A DNA stretch of 64,000 nt from JALOAD01 sp023228995 [NCBI: Candidatus Muiribacterium halophilum] (GCA_023228995.1 JALOAD010000004.1:62001-126000), one strand, 5' to 3'. Shown: positions 26,663-35,681, numbered from the stretch's first letter. Notes: generated by a model not told the origin, from the sequence alone. Program-made: numbers and translations.

Positions 26663-27319
26663 ATGAAAATAAATATAAATGAATTTTTTACATCTATTCA
26701 AGGAGAAGGACTTTTTGCAGGTCAAGTCCATTTTTTTTTAAGATTATCAGGCTGCAATATAAAATGTAATTATTGTGATACAGATACAACAGATTTTAAA
26801 ACTTTTACAATTGAAGAAATTATTAAAATAATAAACACTGAAAATAATAAAATTCCTTTTAGAACAATAAGCATAACCGGCGGAGAACCTTTAATACAAA
26901 GTTTAGCATTATTTGAATTGTTAAAAAAACTTAATAAAAAATACAAAATATTACTTGAAACTAATTCAACTTTAACAAATGAACTTAAACAACTAATTAA
27001 TTATACAAATATAATATCTATGGATTTTAAACTTGATTATCACCTTCAAAACAAACATATATTCAAAGAATTTTTTGATATATCATCAAAAAAAACAAAA
27101 TATATTAAAATTGTATATAATTTGCAAAATATAAACAAAGTTGAAAAAGCACTTGAATTTTTAAAAACAATTGTAAATTTAAAAACACCTATATTTCTTC
27201 AACCTGTCACCCCAGTAAAAAAAGAAGATATAAAAGCTGGTCTTAATATTGTTTTTAAACAAAAAAAAATGGATTTAAGATTATTACCTCAAATCCATCC
27301 TTTTATAAATATAAAATAA
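26663..27319 (+). CDS. queE: 7-carboxy-7-deazaguanine synthase (QueE)
   Basis: Radical SAM enzyme that converts 6-carboxytetrahydropterin to 7-carboxy-7-deazaguanine. The 218-aa product starts INEFFTSIQGEGLFAGQ, the usual QueE N-terminus. It has LSGCNIKCNYCDTD with the CxxxCxxC cluster, then SITGGEPLIQ. The C-terminus LRLLPQIHPFINI also fits. It uses the product of QueD, encoded at 16979-17356. An AGAGG site precedes the ATG. It is convergent with the aminotransferase gene, with a 2-bp gap. Confidence 0.96.
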   Translation: MKININEFFTSIQGEGLFAGQVHFFLRLSGCNIKCNYCDTDTTDFKTFTIEEIIKIINTENNKIPFRTISITGGEPLIQSLALFELLKKLNKKYKILLETNSTLTNELKQLINYTNIISMDFKLDYHLQNKHIFKEFFDISSKKTKYIKIVYNLQNINKVEKALEFLKTIVNLKTPIFLQPVTPVKKEDIKAGLNIVFKQKKMDLRLLPQIHPFINIK

Positions 27320-27321
27320 TA

Positions 27322-28521
27322 TTATTTTTCTATCTTTTTATATTCTTTTATACCCTTAAGAAGAATTTCCATAGCTTTTTTTAAGTTTTCAGGCTTAAGT
27401 ATATATGCAATTCTGATTTCATCATTTCCTATATTAGGAGTAGCATAAAAACCATTAGCAGGAGCTACCATAGTAGTTTCATTATTAACACTAAAATCTC
27501 TAAGCATCCAAGTTGCAAATTCAGTTGAATCTTTAACTGGTATTTTTGCAATAATGTAAAAAGCCCCACCAGGAGTCAAACAAATTATTTCAGGATCTTT
27601 TTTTAAATATTCCATAACAATATCTCTTCTTTCTTGATATTCTTTTCTCATCTCTATAAAATAATCGTCACCAATCTCACGATTCAAAGCAGTAGCTCCA
27701 ACCTGTGCAAGTGTAGGAGCACAAAGTCTCGCTTGTGCAAGTTTCATAATATTTTTCATAATATCTTTATTTTTACTAGCAACAGAACCAACTCTCGCAC
27801 CACAAGCACTATATCTTTTTGATATACTGTCTAGCAGTATTGCATTTTGTGAAATTTCAGGAAATTCCATAACAGATACATGTTCTTGTCCATCATATAC
27901 AAATTCTCTGTATACTTCATCAGAAAAAAGAAATAAATTATGTTTTTTTACAAGAGAAGCTAATTCTTTCATTTTCTCTCGTGAATAAACAGTTCCTGTT
28001 GGATTATTCGGATTACATATCATTATAGCTTTTGTTTTTTTAGTAATAAGTTTTTCAATATCAGCCATTTTTGGAAGATCAAATCCGTTTTCAGCATAAG
28101 TTGTAACAGGAACAAGTTTTACACCTGCCATTCCTGCAAAACTATTATAATTTGTATAAAAAGGTTCAAAAACAATAATTTCCTGACCAAGTTCAAGACA
28201 TGCTAACATTGCAAAATATATTGCCTCAGAACCACCATTTGTTATAATAAGTTCATCTTTATCAAAATCTATTCCAATGTTTTTGTAATAATCAATTGTT
28301 GATTCATGATATTCAGTAAGACCTTGAGAATGAGCATAACTTAAAACTTTTTTTTCAAATTTATGAATTGCATCCCAAAAACACTGTGGAGTTTCAATAT
28401 CAGGTTGTCCGATATTAAGATGATATACTGACTTACCACTTTTTATTAGCCTATCTGAATAAGGAACAAGTTTTCTAATAGGTGATTCCTGCATTTCAAG
28501 AACTCTTGACGATGGTCTCAT
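27322..28521 (-). CDS. Aspartate/aromatic-type aminotransferase (class I, PLP)
   Basis: Pyridoxal-phosphate enzyme moving an amino group between an amino acid and a 2-oxo acid. From the ATG at 28521 the product is 399 aa (MRPSSRVLEMQESPIRKL). Motifs are LNIGQPDIETP, MICNPNNPTGTV, SDEVYREFVYDG, and DSISKRYSACGARVG containing the PLP lysine. GGGGGAGGT immediately precedes this ATG, so the longer TTG-started frame is rejected. The closest characterised types are aspartate or aromatic aminotransferases; substrate preference is not decided. Confidence 0.93.
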   Translation of the reverse strand: MRPSSRVLEMQESPIRKLVPYSDRLIKSGKSVYHLNIGQPDIETPQCFWDAIHKFEKKVLSYAHSQGLTEYHESTIDYYKNIGIDFDKDELIITNGGSEAIYFAMLACLELGQEIIVFEPFYTNYNSFAGMAGVKLVPVTTYAENGFDLPKMADIEKLITKKTKAIMICNPNNPTGTVYSREKMKELASLVKKHNLFLFSDEVYREFVYDGQEHVSVMEFPEISQNAILLDSISKRYSACGARVGSVASKNKDIMKNIMKLAQARLCAPTLAQVGATALNREIGDDYFIEMRKEYQERRDIVMEYLKKDPEIICLTPGGAFYIIAKIPVKDSTEFATWMLRDFSVNNETTMVAPANGFYATPNIGNDEIRIAYILKPENLKKAMEILLKGIKEYKKIEK

Positions 28522-28556
28522 ATTACCTCCCCCATAATGGGTTATTTTTTGAAACA

Positions 28557-28585
28557 ATTATACTTTAATACCAGTTACCAGTAAA
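28557..28585 (-). promoter_or_regulatory. Sigma-70 promoter of the aminotransferase gene
   Basis: TTTACT (28580-28585), 17 bp, TATAAT (28557-28562) on the minus strand. The spacer begins with a tandem ACTGGTA-ACTGGTA repeat, which could be a regulator site. Confidence 0.5.
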
Positions 28586-28703
28586 GCTATTTAGTATTAT
28601 ATTTAAGTTTCAGAGTAAATATTTATAAAAGGATTTTACAAAACTATTAAGAAACTCTCTATTATCAATGCTATTTATCTGAGTTCTTCCTCGGAAAAGT
28701 TTT

Positions 28704-28737
28704 CCAAATCGGAATTCAAAGCGATTCAGCGATTTGG
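28704..28737. repeat. Inverted repeat CCAAATCG / CGATTTGG
   Basis: Perfect 8-bp arms (28704-28711 and 28730-28737) flank an 18-nt spacer. An adjacent GGAAAA-G-TTTTCC palindrome lies at 28693-28705. Base composition is higher in GC than the surroundings. It may be a remnant of a small repeat element; no other copy is evident in the window. Confidence 0.35.
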
Positions 28738-28876
28738 CATCCTTCTTTTCCTCAGTACCCATGATTATTTATTACCTTGTTTCAATTTTTTTATTCCTAT
28801 ATGAGTTTTTCAACTACATCATGCATTTACTAATCACTAATTGTGACTTTAGTCACGCTAATTGTTTCCGGCTATT

Positions 28877-29908
28877 TCACTCTTTTTTTACCTCTTTCAA
28901 AATACAATGTATCATTTTTTGAACTTTTAATGTTTCATAATAACTATGCAAATTAATTTTTTTATTTTTAATATCATGACAAACTTCATTGTATAAAATA
29001 TCAAAAAAATTTCTATTATTATATATAGGAAAATCAAAAACACTCATATCATCAACTTTAGATAATTCAACAAAGCCTGTAAAACTCTTACTTGTTTCAG
29101 CTTTATAAATATCAAATCTCTGATTACCAATTATTACTTTTCCAAATTCAAAATACAATTCAATTTCATAAAAAAAATATTTTTTATCACTTGAAAGATT
29201 CATATATACATCAATATTATTTTGAGTTTTAAAAAAAACATTAACACATTTTTCTATATTATTTTCAGTAATTACATCAGAAAATACTTGTTCTGGAAAT
29301 TCTCCTGTAAAAAAAAGTACCATATCAATAAGATGAGTTCCATCATGAAGAATTGGACCTTCTCCCATGTATTTTTGACCACCTGCATTTATAAATCCAA
29401 CAATTTGAGTAAGTTTGCCTAATTTACCCTTATCAATAATGTTTTTAACTTTTAAATAATTAATATTCCATCTTCTTGTATGATTTACATAAAATGAAAT
29501 TTTTTTATTAATAAGAATATTTTCAATAGATTTTGCAGATATATAATCAAGAGAAAGAGGTTTTTCACAAACAATACTTTTTAAATTTTTCATATTTTCA
29601 ACAAAATATTTAATAATATCAACATGAGAAAATGAGTCAGTTGCTATAACAGCTATATTGCAATCACTTTTATAAGCCATTTTTTTATAATCAAAATAAA
29701 AATCAATATTTTGACTTTGCTCGTTTTTATAAAAATCTTCAAGTCTAAAACCTGAAATATCACAAACTTCTGATATTTTCATTAAATCATTGTTTTTTAT
29801 CGCACCGATATGAGAAGCTGGTTTTGTTCTTAAAGGATCTTTTTCAAGAGAATATGCTATTCTTCCAATTCCACAAATTGCCGTTTTATATTTTATTTTG
29901 TTTAACAT
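28877..29908 (-). CDS. Gfo/Idh/MocA-family oxidoreductase, likely in flagellar glycan synthesis
   Basis: NAD(P)-dependent sugar dehydrogenase type. From the ATG at 29908 the product is 343 aa. It has an N-terminal Rossmann fold (AICGIGRIAYSLE), the family EKP motif (IVCEKPLSLDY), and HTRRWN then GPILHDGTHLIDM, which contains the active-site His. An AGGAA site sits just before this ATG; the TTG-started longer frame is less likely. It overlaps the upstream SpsF-like gene and ends the flagellin 2-maf transcription unit. Probable role: making the sugar that Maf transfers to flagellin. Confidence 0.85.
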   Translation of the reverse strand: MLNKIKYKTAICGIGRIAYSLEKDPLRTKPASHIGAIKNNDLMKISEVCDISGFRLEDFYKNEQSQNIDFYFDYKKMAYKSDCNIAVIATDSFSHVDIIKYFVENMKNLKSIVCEKPLSLDYISAKSIENILINKKISFYVNHTRRWNINYLKVKNIIDKGKLGKLTQIVGFINAGGQKYMGEGPILHDGTHLIDMVLFFTGEFPEQVFSDVITENNIEKCVNVFFKTQNNIDVYMNLSSDKKYFFYEIELYFEFGKVIIGNQRFDIYKAETSKSFTGFVELSKVDDMSVFDFPIYNNRNFFDILYNEVCHDIKNKKINLHSYYETLKVQKMIHCILKEVKKE

Positions 29909-30587
29909 TTTTATTTCCTGCAAATAATTCAGGTTGTTTTTTTAAAGCTTCAAACAATTCATCATTTTCAATAGGAATTCCTTTATAAAGTAAATTATAA
30001 ACTTTATTTAAAGTATTATAATCATCTTTTTCATCTACAGTAAATCTTAACCCTGTAAATCTATCATCACCTGGAATATTTTTTATAATAAAATCATGAG
30101 GATTTTTCCTAATGCATAAAGTGACATGTTCTTTATAATCTTCATTCATATTATAATCTAATTGTTTTTTTAAAGAAGAAACTCTAACATATTCACAACC
30201 TGTGCCAATTGCTCCACCGGTTATAGCTGAATATTCCACTTTGTCAGATAGTTTTTTAAACAGTATTATTTTTCTAAAATCAATAAGAGGATTATCTCCA
30301 GTTACTCTAATCAAACTATGTAGTGAGTTTTTATTTGCATAAATTAAATATCTTTCAAGAACATTTTGAAGTGGACCTCTAAAAAATGGAATTTGATTTT
30401 TTTTAAGAAACTCGCAGAATTTATCATCAGATTTATTGTCTGATGTTAATATTACAGTTTTATATCCTGTACTCATACATCTTTGATAAACATGTTCAAT
30501 AAGTGATTTTCCCGCAAGCTTAAGCATTATCTTATTAGGAAGTCTTTTAGAATCAGCTCTTGCCTGTATAAGTATTTCAGTTTTCAT
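29886..30587 (-). CDS. SpsF-like cytidylyltransferase-family protein
   Basis: Nucleotidyltransferase of the CMP-sugar synthetase family. The 233-aa product begins with the nucleotide-binding signature ILIQARADSKRLPNK, followed by GKSLIEHVYQR, and later the metal-binding region RVTGDNPLIDF. SpsF and NeuA/LegF relatives activate acidic sugars. The ATG overlaps the maf stop (ATGA, 4 nt), showing translational coupling. Inference: it supplies a CMP-activated sugar for flagellin glycosylation by the adjacent Maf. Confidence 0.87.
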   Translation of the reverse strand: MKTEILIQARADSKRLPNKIMLKLAGKSLIEHVYQRCMSTGYKTVILTSDNKSDDKFCEFLKKNQIPFFRGPLQNVLERYLIYANKNSLHSLIRVTGDNPLIDFRKIILFKKLSDKVEYSAITGGAIGTGCEYVRVSSLKKQLDYNMNEDYKEHVTLCIRKNPHDFIIKNIPGDDRFTGLRFTVDEKDDYNTLNKVYNLLYKGIPIENDELFEALKKQPELFAGNKNVKQNKI

Positions 30588-32482
30588 ATATTTTTAAGAT
30601 ATTCTTTTATATATTTTTCTGATTTTCTTATCAGAACTCTAATTGTTATTGATATTTCCTCAATTATCTCATATTTTAAATTTAACTCTTCAAGTTTTTT
30701 TTCTTCTTCATTTCTTAAAGTATATTCTGGATTTTTTTTAAGTGTTCTAAGAAGAGGCCAGTATTTAGTCTGAAATTTTTCAACAATAAAACTTGCAATT
30801 GAAATTTTCTTTTCAAATTCTTTTCCAGTTTTTTCAATTTTATTAACAAGTTTATTGTATTCTTCTGAAAAATTTTTATTTGAATACAAATCAAATAGCT
30901 TTCTAACTTTTTTTCGAATATCTGGTGATTTATTTATAATATATGTTAGGTTTTCATCAACCATATTAATTGTTTTATATAAATCATAAATATTTTTTTT
31001 AGGTAAAATTTTAAAATTTTCCATAAAAATCTCTTTTACATCTAAATCTTCTTTCATATATTCACTTATTACATCTTTTAATCTCATAATATCTACATTT
31101 TCTTTTAAAATCCCGCCTTCAGTCGCATTTATCATCTTACCAATTGTCTTGCCACATTCAAATTCAATCCATTTGCAATAATCTCTCAAAACTCTATATG
31201 TAATTACATCATTTCCAAAAATATCTTTTTCTTTGATTTTTGTCTTATCACTTTTTATAATATCTTCTTTATGCAATTGAGCTAGAGAAATATCTTTTGA
31301 AAAATCATTAAAAAACAATTTATCAGTATAACATTCAACACAATGATGATAATCTCCAGTAAATGCTAAATCCTGACCAACAAACACAATAGGATTAGCA
31401 CCAATCTTTCGGGCAAAATCAAATGCTACTGTAGCAACAGAACCACCTGTAAACAAAATTCCATTTTGCTTTACATGCTGTTCTAACCATATTGACATTT
31501 GAAAGAAAAAATTAAAAAATATAGTCTTTCCATCAAAAAGTTCAGGTATATTTGGATGAACTATTGGAGAACATACACAATAAACATCTTTCAAATCAAC
31601 TCCTTCAAGATGCTTGTAATTAGCATATTGAGAATCAACAGAAATAATAACATCTGGTTCAATTCCCATTGAAAGCATTGGTTTTACAACTGTATCAACA
31701 GCTATAATTAGAGCTTTTCCTTTAGCTTGCTTTAAATAATGACCATTTTTATCAAGTGAAGGTCCTGCTGAAACAACTATAGCTGCTTTATTTTCAAATT
31801 TACCCTGATAGTCTGAAAGACCTGGTGATTTAATTATATGTTTTAGATTGCTTACTATATTTTCATGCCAATCGTCAATATAATTCATAACAGTTGTATA
31901 ATTACTAATACCAACACTTAATGCATTTTTAAGAGTTTCATCAATTTTTGTAAAAAAATCTCCAAATATTCTTCTATATACATTAAATTCAAACACTTTC
32001 AATTGTTCATTTTCGTATATTTTAAAAAGTTTAGATAATTTTTCTCTTGTATCTTCTACATCATCACCAACTGCAAATTCTACTCTGTCATCTAATATAA
32101 TTTCTGAAAAATCATATATATCCAGAGCTTTATTAAATATTTTAAAAGATGGTTCTATAACTAGAAGTTTTGTTTCTGATCTTTTTTTTATCACTTTTTC
32201 ATATAACTGACTAACATGATAACCAAGACCCATTCCATAAACAACAAAAAAATTTCCATCTGAATGAAGTATTTTATCAACAAATCTTGAAGCTTCTTTC
32301 AAAGGTTCCCGTTTACTGTGAATAAGAAGTTCTCTTCCATCAATTTTTATCTTTAGAGACTTTTCTTCACTATTTGTATCAACTAACTCAATATCATAGT
32401 TTTCTTTTTTGATATTTAAAGTCATAAAATATATTGTACTAGGAGACTTTTTATTTATTGCTGCAAGATTCTGCTTCTTCAT
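30584..32482 (-). CDS. Maf-type motility accessory factor (flagellin glycosyltransferase, DUF115)
   Basis: Maf proteins transfer nonulosonic acids onto flagellin before export. The 632-aa product has the central MAF/DUF115 Rossmann-like domain: AIVVSAGPSLDKNG (about residues 230-245), LIIAVDTVVKPML, DVIISVDSQ, and the later FTGGSVATVAFDFARKIG...VFVGQDLAFTGD. It follows fliS1 by 6 bp and overlaps the SpsF-like gene by 4 nt. Its place in an operon with flagellin 2 and a FliS chaperone supports action on flagellin. Cytoplasmic. Confidence 0.92.
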   Translation of the reverse strand: MKKQNLAAINKKSPSTIYFMTLNIKKENYDIELVDTNSEEKSLKIKIDGRELLIHSKREPLKEASRFVDKILHSDGNFFVVYGMGLGYHVSQLYEKVIKKRSETKLLVIEPSFKIFNKALDIYDFSEIILDDRVEFAVGDDVEDTREKLSKLFKIYENEQLKVFEFNVYRRIFGDFFTKIDETLKNALSVGISNYTTVMNYIDDWHENIVSNLKHIIKSPGLSDYQGKFENKAAIVVSAGPSLDKNGHYLKQAKGKALIIAVDTVVKPMLSMGIEPDVIISVDSQYANYKHLEGVDLKDVYCVCSPIVHPNIPELFDGKTIFFNFFFQMSIWLEQHVKQNGILFTGGSVATVAFDFARKIGANPIVFVGQDLAFTGDYHHCVECYTDKLFFNDFSKDISLAQLHKEDIIKSDKTKIKEKDIFGNDVITYRVLRDYCKWIEFECGKTIGKMINATEGGILKENVDIMRLKDVISEYMKEDLDVKEIFMENFKILPKKNIYDLYKTINMVDENLTYIINKSPDIRKKVRKLFDLYSNKNFSEEYNKLVNKIEKTGKEFEKKISIASFIVEKFQTKYWPLLRTLKKNPEYTLRNEEEKKLEELNLKYEIIEEISITIRVLIRKSEKYIKEYLKNI

Positions 32483-32488
32483 TATACT

Positions 32489-32917
32489 TTATCCTTTTAT
32501 GTTTATATTCTTTAAAGAGCTAACTTGATTTTCTTGAAAACCTTCTTCTTTCTTTACAACTTCTCTCCAACCATCTCGAAGTTCTTCAATAAGACCTTTA
32601 ACTTCAATAAGTATATTTGCATCTTTTTTTAAATTACCTTCAACAAGATGATTACGCATAAAAGAATAAATCTCTTTAAGGTTAACTGCAATATCTCCGC
32701 CTTTTTCCATATTAAGAGTTATTGTCAATTCAGTTATTATGTTTTGCACTTTAATAATGTTGTTATGGGCTATTTCAAGATCTTTAGGTTCTGCCTGAAG
32801 AGATTTTATAGCTAAATTAATAAACCTGACTGCTCCATCATACAACATTAAAAGAAGTCTTCCCGGACTAGCTGTTTTAATCTGTGTTTCTCTGTACTGG
32901 TCAAAATTTCTATTCAT
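32489..32917 (-). CDS. fliS: Flagellin export chaperone FliS (copy 1)
   Basis: Binds the C-terminal disordered D0 segment of flagellin and keeps it export-competent. From the ATG at 32917 the product is 142 aa and starts MNRNFDQYRETQIKTASPG, followed by the family core LLLMLYDGAVRFINLA. A helical bundle and a C-terminal LRDGWREVVKKEE helix follow. AAAGGAGT is well placed before this ATG; the longer frame adds 30 residues overlapping the upstream gene. A second fliS lies at 37815-38222. Confidence 0.94.
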   Translation of the reverse strand: MNRNFDQYRETQIKTASPGRLLLMLYDGAVRFINLAIKSLQAEPKDLEIAHNNIIKVQNIITELTITLNMEKGGDIAVNLKEIYSFMRNHLVEGNLKKDANILIEVKGLIEELRDGWREVVKKEEGFQENQVSSLKNINIKG

Positions 32918-32930
32918 TCTGTAAACTCCT

Positions 32931-33527
32931 TTACTGAATCTTCTGACCCTCTCCCAGATATTTTTCAAGTATTTCTCTCCATCTTCCAAGATCTTCTTTA
33001 AGATCATATAAGATTACATCCTTAACAGTAACATAATCTTGACTTTCTAAACCTGTTACAAGTTCTGTAAGATGTTCAGAATATACTTTTAAAAATTCTT
33101 CTTCTTTTTCTGTTAATTCAAAACTCATAATATTTAGTATTTTACCAAAAGCTGTATTCATCCATTCAATTCCTTCAATTGCAGAATTTAATATTGTCAT
33201 AGCCTCTGATATTTTTTCATTCTCTACTAATTCAACTATTGAATCATAACCTTTTTCAAGCTTAACAATATATGAAAGCATTTCCTCAATAGTTACAACA
33301 CAAAGTTCTCTATAAGTACCTGTGATTATATCAATAATTTCAATTTTTTCTGTATTTAACTCATACACTTTTGTAAAATCAGTTATCTCATTTTTTTTAT
33401 CAACAATAATTTTTCTTATAACTTTTTTATCATCACCAAATTTTTTAAGGATATCTTCAAATATGTCTTGAAAAGCAGCTTCTCTTCCTATGTATTCTTT
33501 GCCATCTATAAAAATTCTGAAAGCCAT
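32931..33527 (-). CDS. Unknown protein between flagellin 2 and fliS1
   Basis: I do not recognise a family. The 198-aa acidic, soluble product has no signal peptide or membrane segment. The first 75 residues look like a small alpha/beta domain (MAFRIFIDGKEYIGREAAFQDIFEDIL). The remaining roughly 120 are helical and Glu-rich, resembling a four-helix bundle of the sort seen in FlgN- or FliS-type chaperones. AAGGAGAAG precedes the ATG. It is 42 bp after flagellin 2 and 13 bp before fliS1, so a cytoplasmic role in flagellin handling is inferred. Confidence 0.75.
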   Translation of the reverse strand: MAFRIFIDGKEYIGREAAFQDIFEDILKKFGDDKKVIRKIIVDKKNEITDFTKVYELNTEKIEIIDIITGTYRELCVVTIEEMLSYIVKLEKGYDSIVELVENEKISEAMTILNSAIEGIEWMNTAFGKILNIMSFELTEKEEEFLKVYSEHLTELVTGLESQDYVTVKDVILYDLKEDLGRWREILEKYLGEGQKIQ

Positions 33528-33569
33528 GTCTTCTCCTTGTTATTTAAAAATATTATTCCTTAATAAAAT

Positions 33570-35546
33570 TTATCCTAAAAGCTGTAATATAGACTGAGGT
33601 TTCTGATTAGCCTGAGCAAGCATAGCTGTACCTGACTGCATAAGAACCTGATTTTTTGTAAACTCAGTCATTTCTTTAGCCATATCAACATCTCTTATCC
33701 TTGACTCAGAAGCTTGCAAATTTTCTTCAGCAATTGATAGATAATATATATTTTTTTCAAGAGAACTCTGAAAAGCTCCTAATTGGGATCTTTTCTTTGA
33801 AACAGCATCCATAGCTAAATCTACTATAGAAATAGCTCTTTCCGCATCACCTTGAGTTTGAACTGATAAATACTGTCTTAAATTCTGTGTTTTTGCACCA
33901 GATAAAAGTCTTGTAGTACCATCATGTTTAACACCTTCTGCTCTATATGACCATGAAAGTCCAAGAGTTTCCGAACTCATATTACCAAAATCAGTTACTA
34001 TTACCTGACCTTCATTTGCTCCAATATGAAAAACCTGTCTTGTATCTCTTATTGAAAGTCTTGTAGTACAAAGAGATATTGTATTTCCAGTACCCCAAAT
34101 ATGCCTGTTAGGAGTTGCTGACTGATGATCTATTTGATTAGCTGCAAAAGGATCACCAAAATCCATTATTCCATCACCATCTATATCTTGTCCATAAGCA
34201 CCAGGCCAATAAGCTGTGAAATCAGGTCCAGGATAAGGACCACCAATTCCTAAAAGACTGTACTCATTAGCAGTATCATCATCAATTGTCTGTTGAAGAA
34301 TACCATAATCAAGTTCTTCATCAATATGAATTGCAAAACCTTTTAAAAGTCCACTATTTGTAAGGTCTACCGGATCACCTATTCCATCACCATTTATGTC
34401 ATTCCACGCTGGTCTTGCAGAATAAAGATTTGTAACTGTAAGGGAATTTATTGGTCTTGCAAGTTCACGATCACCAAAAACTCTTGATTCAGATACAAAT
34501 ACACCAAGACTTCTTCCAAACCCTCCAGGTACTGATATTAAACCTGGATTAGTTGGAAACTGAGCCTGTTGAGTAATATTAGTAATAGAAATTATAGTAT
34601 GACCACCTGTTGTAAATAAAGCACGATTTAATGGATTACCCGCTGCATCATGTGCAACCATTTGTGAAGTCATAGTACCGTTTACTCCGCCAAAAAGTCC
34701 AAGTCTCATTCCAAGTCCATCAGGGTCATCTCCAAAACTTATATTAAATTTTGGTCCTGAATGCATAGCAGTTAGAGTAAGATCGTTTCCTTCCTGATCA
34801 AGTCCTGCTTTTACTGGTGCACCTGATGAATTTATTTTGTATATGACATCCTGAAGAGTATCTTCTTCATGAAGGTCAAGAACATGGGTGTTATTATTAA
34901 TTACTAGATGAAGTTCTTGAGTCCCTACAACTCCAATATCTCGCAGATTTGGTATATTATCAGCATCAGCTCCATCGAAAATATTTGCATTACCATGAAT
35001 ATTACAAGCAGTCCCAGCTTTAAGAACAGTTATTGAATAATCAGCATCAACTACAATACCTGTGACATCAGCTGTCAAAACTCTTTTATCCGCAGGATTT
35101 GCATGTCCTATCGTAGTACCATTCATAAGTTTTTTTCTGTTGAATTCAGTATAATCTGCAATTCTGTCAACTTCATCAATAAGAAGATCCATTTCTTCCT
35201 GAATTCTTCTTCTATCATAAGAAGTATAAGAATCATTCGCTGACTGCACTGCAAGAAGTCTCATTCTTTGTAGTATATTATGAACAGAATCAAGAACTCC
35301 TTCTGCTGTTTGTATCATAGATATACCATCCTGAGCATTTCTTGTAGCCTGCTGAAGACCAGATATCTGACCTCTCATCTTTTCAGAAACTGCAAGTCCT
35401 GCAGCATCATCTGCTGCTGAATTGATTCTCAGCCCTGAAGATAATTTTTTAAGATTATTAGACATCTTGTTGTTTGTTCCCTGTAATGTTCTCAGAGAAT
35501 TAATAGCTGAAATATTATGGTTTATTATACCAACACCTGTAGCCAT
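33570..35546 (-). CDS. Flagellin 2 (large, with two Ca-binding-type loops)
   Basis: Filament subunit of 658 aa with canonical D0/D1 ends ([33 protein letters not shown]). The large insertion contains two DxNxDGxxD or DxDxDGxxD loops, DINGDGIGD (383-391) and DIDGDGIMD (454-462), like EF-hand/dockerin calcium loops. It shares the insertion framework with flagellin 1 (SVPGGFGRSLGVF). Cysteines occur at 181 and 493. GGGAGGAG precedes the ATG. It leads the unit with the unknown gene, fliS1, maf and the glycan genes; no terminator is seen after it. Confidence 0.96.
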   Translation of the reverse strand: MATGVGIINHNISAINSLRTLQGTNNKMSNNLKKLSSGLRINSAADDAAGLAVSEKMRGQISGLQQATRNAQDGISMIQTAEGVLDSVHNILQRMRLLAVQSANDSYTSYDRRRIQEEMDLLIDEVDRIADYTEFNRKKLMNGTTIGHANPADKRVLTADVTGIVVDADYSITVLKAGTACNIHGNANIFDGADADNIPNLRDIGVVGTQELHLVINNNTHVLDLHEEDTLQDVIYKINSSGAPVKAGLDQEGNDLTLTAMHSGPKFNISFGDDPDGLGMRLGLFGGVNGTMTSQMVAHDAAGNPLNRALFTTGGHTIISITNITQQAQFPTNPGLISVPGGFGRSLGVFVSESRVFGDRELARPINSLTVTNLYSARPAWNDINGDGIGDPVDLTNSGLLKGFAIHIDEELDYGILQQTIDDDTANEYSLLGIGGPYPGPDFTAYWPGAYGQDIDGDGIMDFGDPFAANQIDHQSATPNRHIWGTGNTISLCTTRLSIRDTRQVFHIGANEGQVIVTDFGNMSSETLGLSWSYRAEGVKHDGTTRLLSGAKTQNLRQYLSVQTQGDAERAISIVDLAMDAVSKKRSQLGAFQSSLEKNIYYLSIAEENLQASESRIRDVDMAKEMTEFTKNQVLMQSGTAMLAQANQKPQSILQLLG

Positions 35547-35575
35547 AGACTCCTCCCTCTCGTAAATGGAAAACT

Positions 35576-35593
35576 AATAACTTCCATGTTATT
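35576..35593 (-). promoter_or_regulatory. CsrA-type hairpin in the flagellin 2 leader
   Basis: AAUAAC-AUGGAA-GUUAUU in mRNA orientation: a 6-bp stem displays GGA in a hexaloop, the classic CsrA target shape. It lies about 30 nt before the flagellin 2 start codon. The GGGAGGAG ribosome-binding site supplies a second GGA. Confidence 0.6.
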
Positions 35594-35681
35594 TTTTTTA
35601 AACTTAAACTTTTTCTTTAACTTTATCGTTATATTTTAAAAAAAAAATTAATTTTATTATTCTAAAAAGAGAATACGCACG

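Larger units (their letters stand above)
28522..28876. other. Intergenic region between the aminotransferase and Gfo/Idh genes
   Basis: 355 bp with no supported gene. It holds the aminotransferase promoter (28557-28585), an inverted repeat at 28704-28737, and a short perfect palindrome at 28843-28856 (6-bp arms, 2-nt centre) just beyond the end of the Gfo/Idh gene. That palindrome lacks a U-run. A 62-codon frame at 28734-28922 has no ribosome-binding site and was not accepted. Confidence 0.55.

Noticed and set aside
28734-28922. 62-codon open frame between the aminotransferase and Gfo/Idh genes
   Set aside because: No ribosome-binding site; it runs into the opposite-strand Gfo/Idh gene and is probably noncoding.
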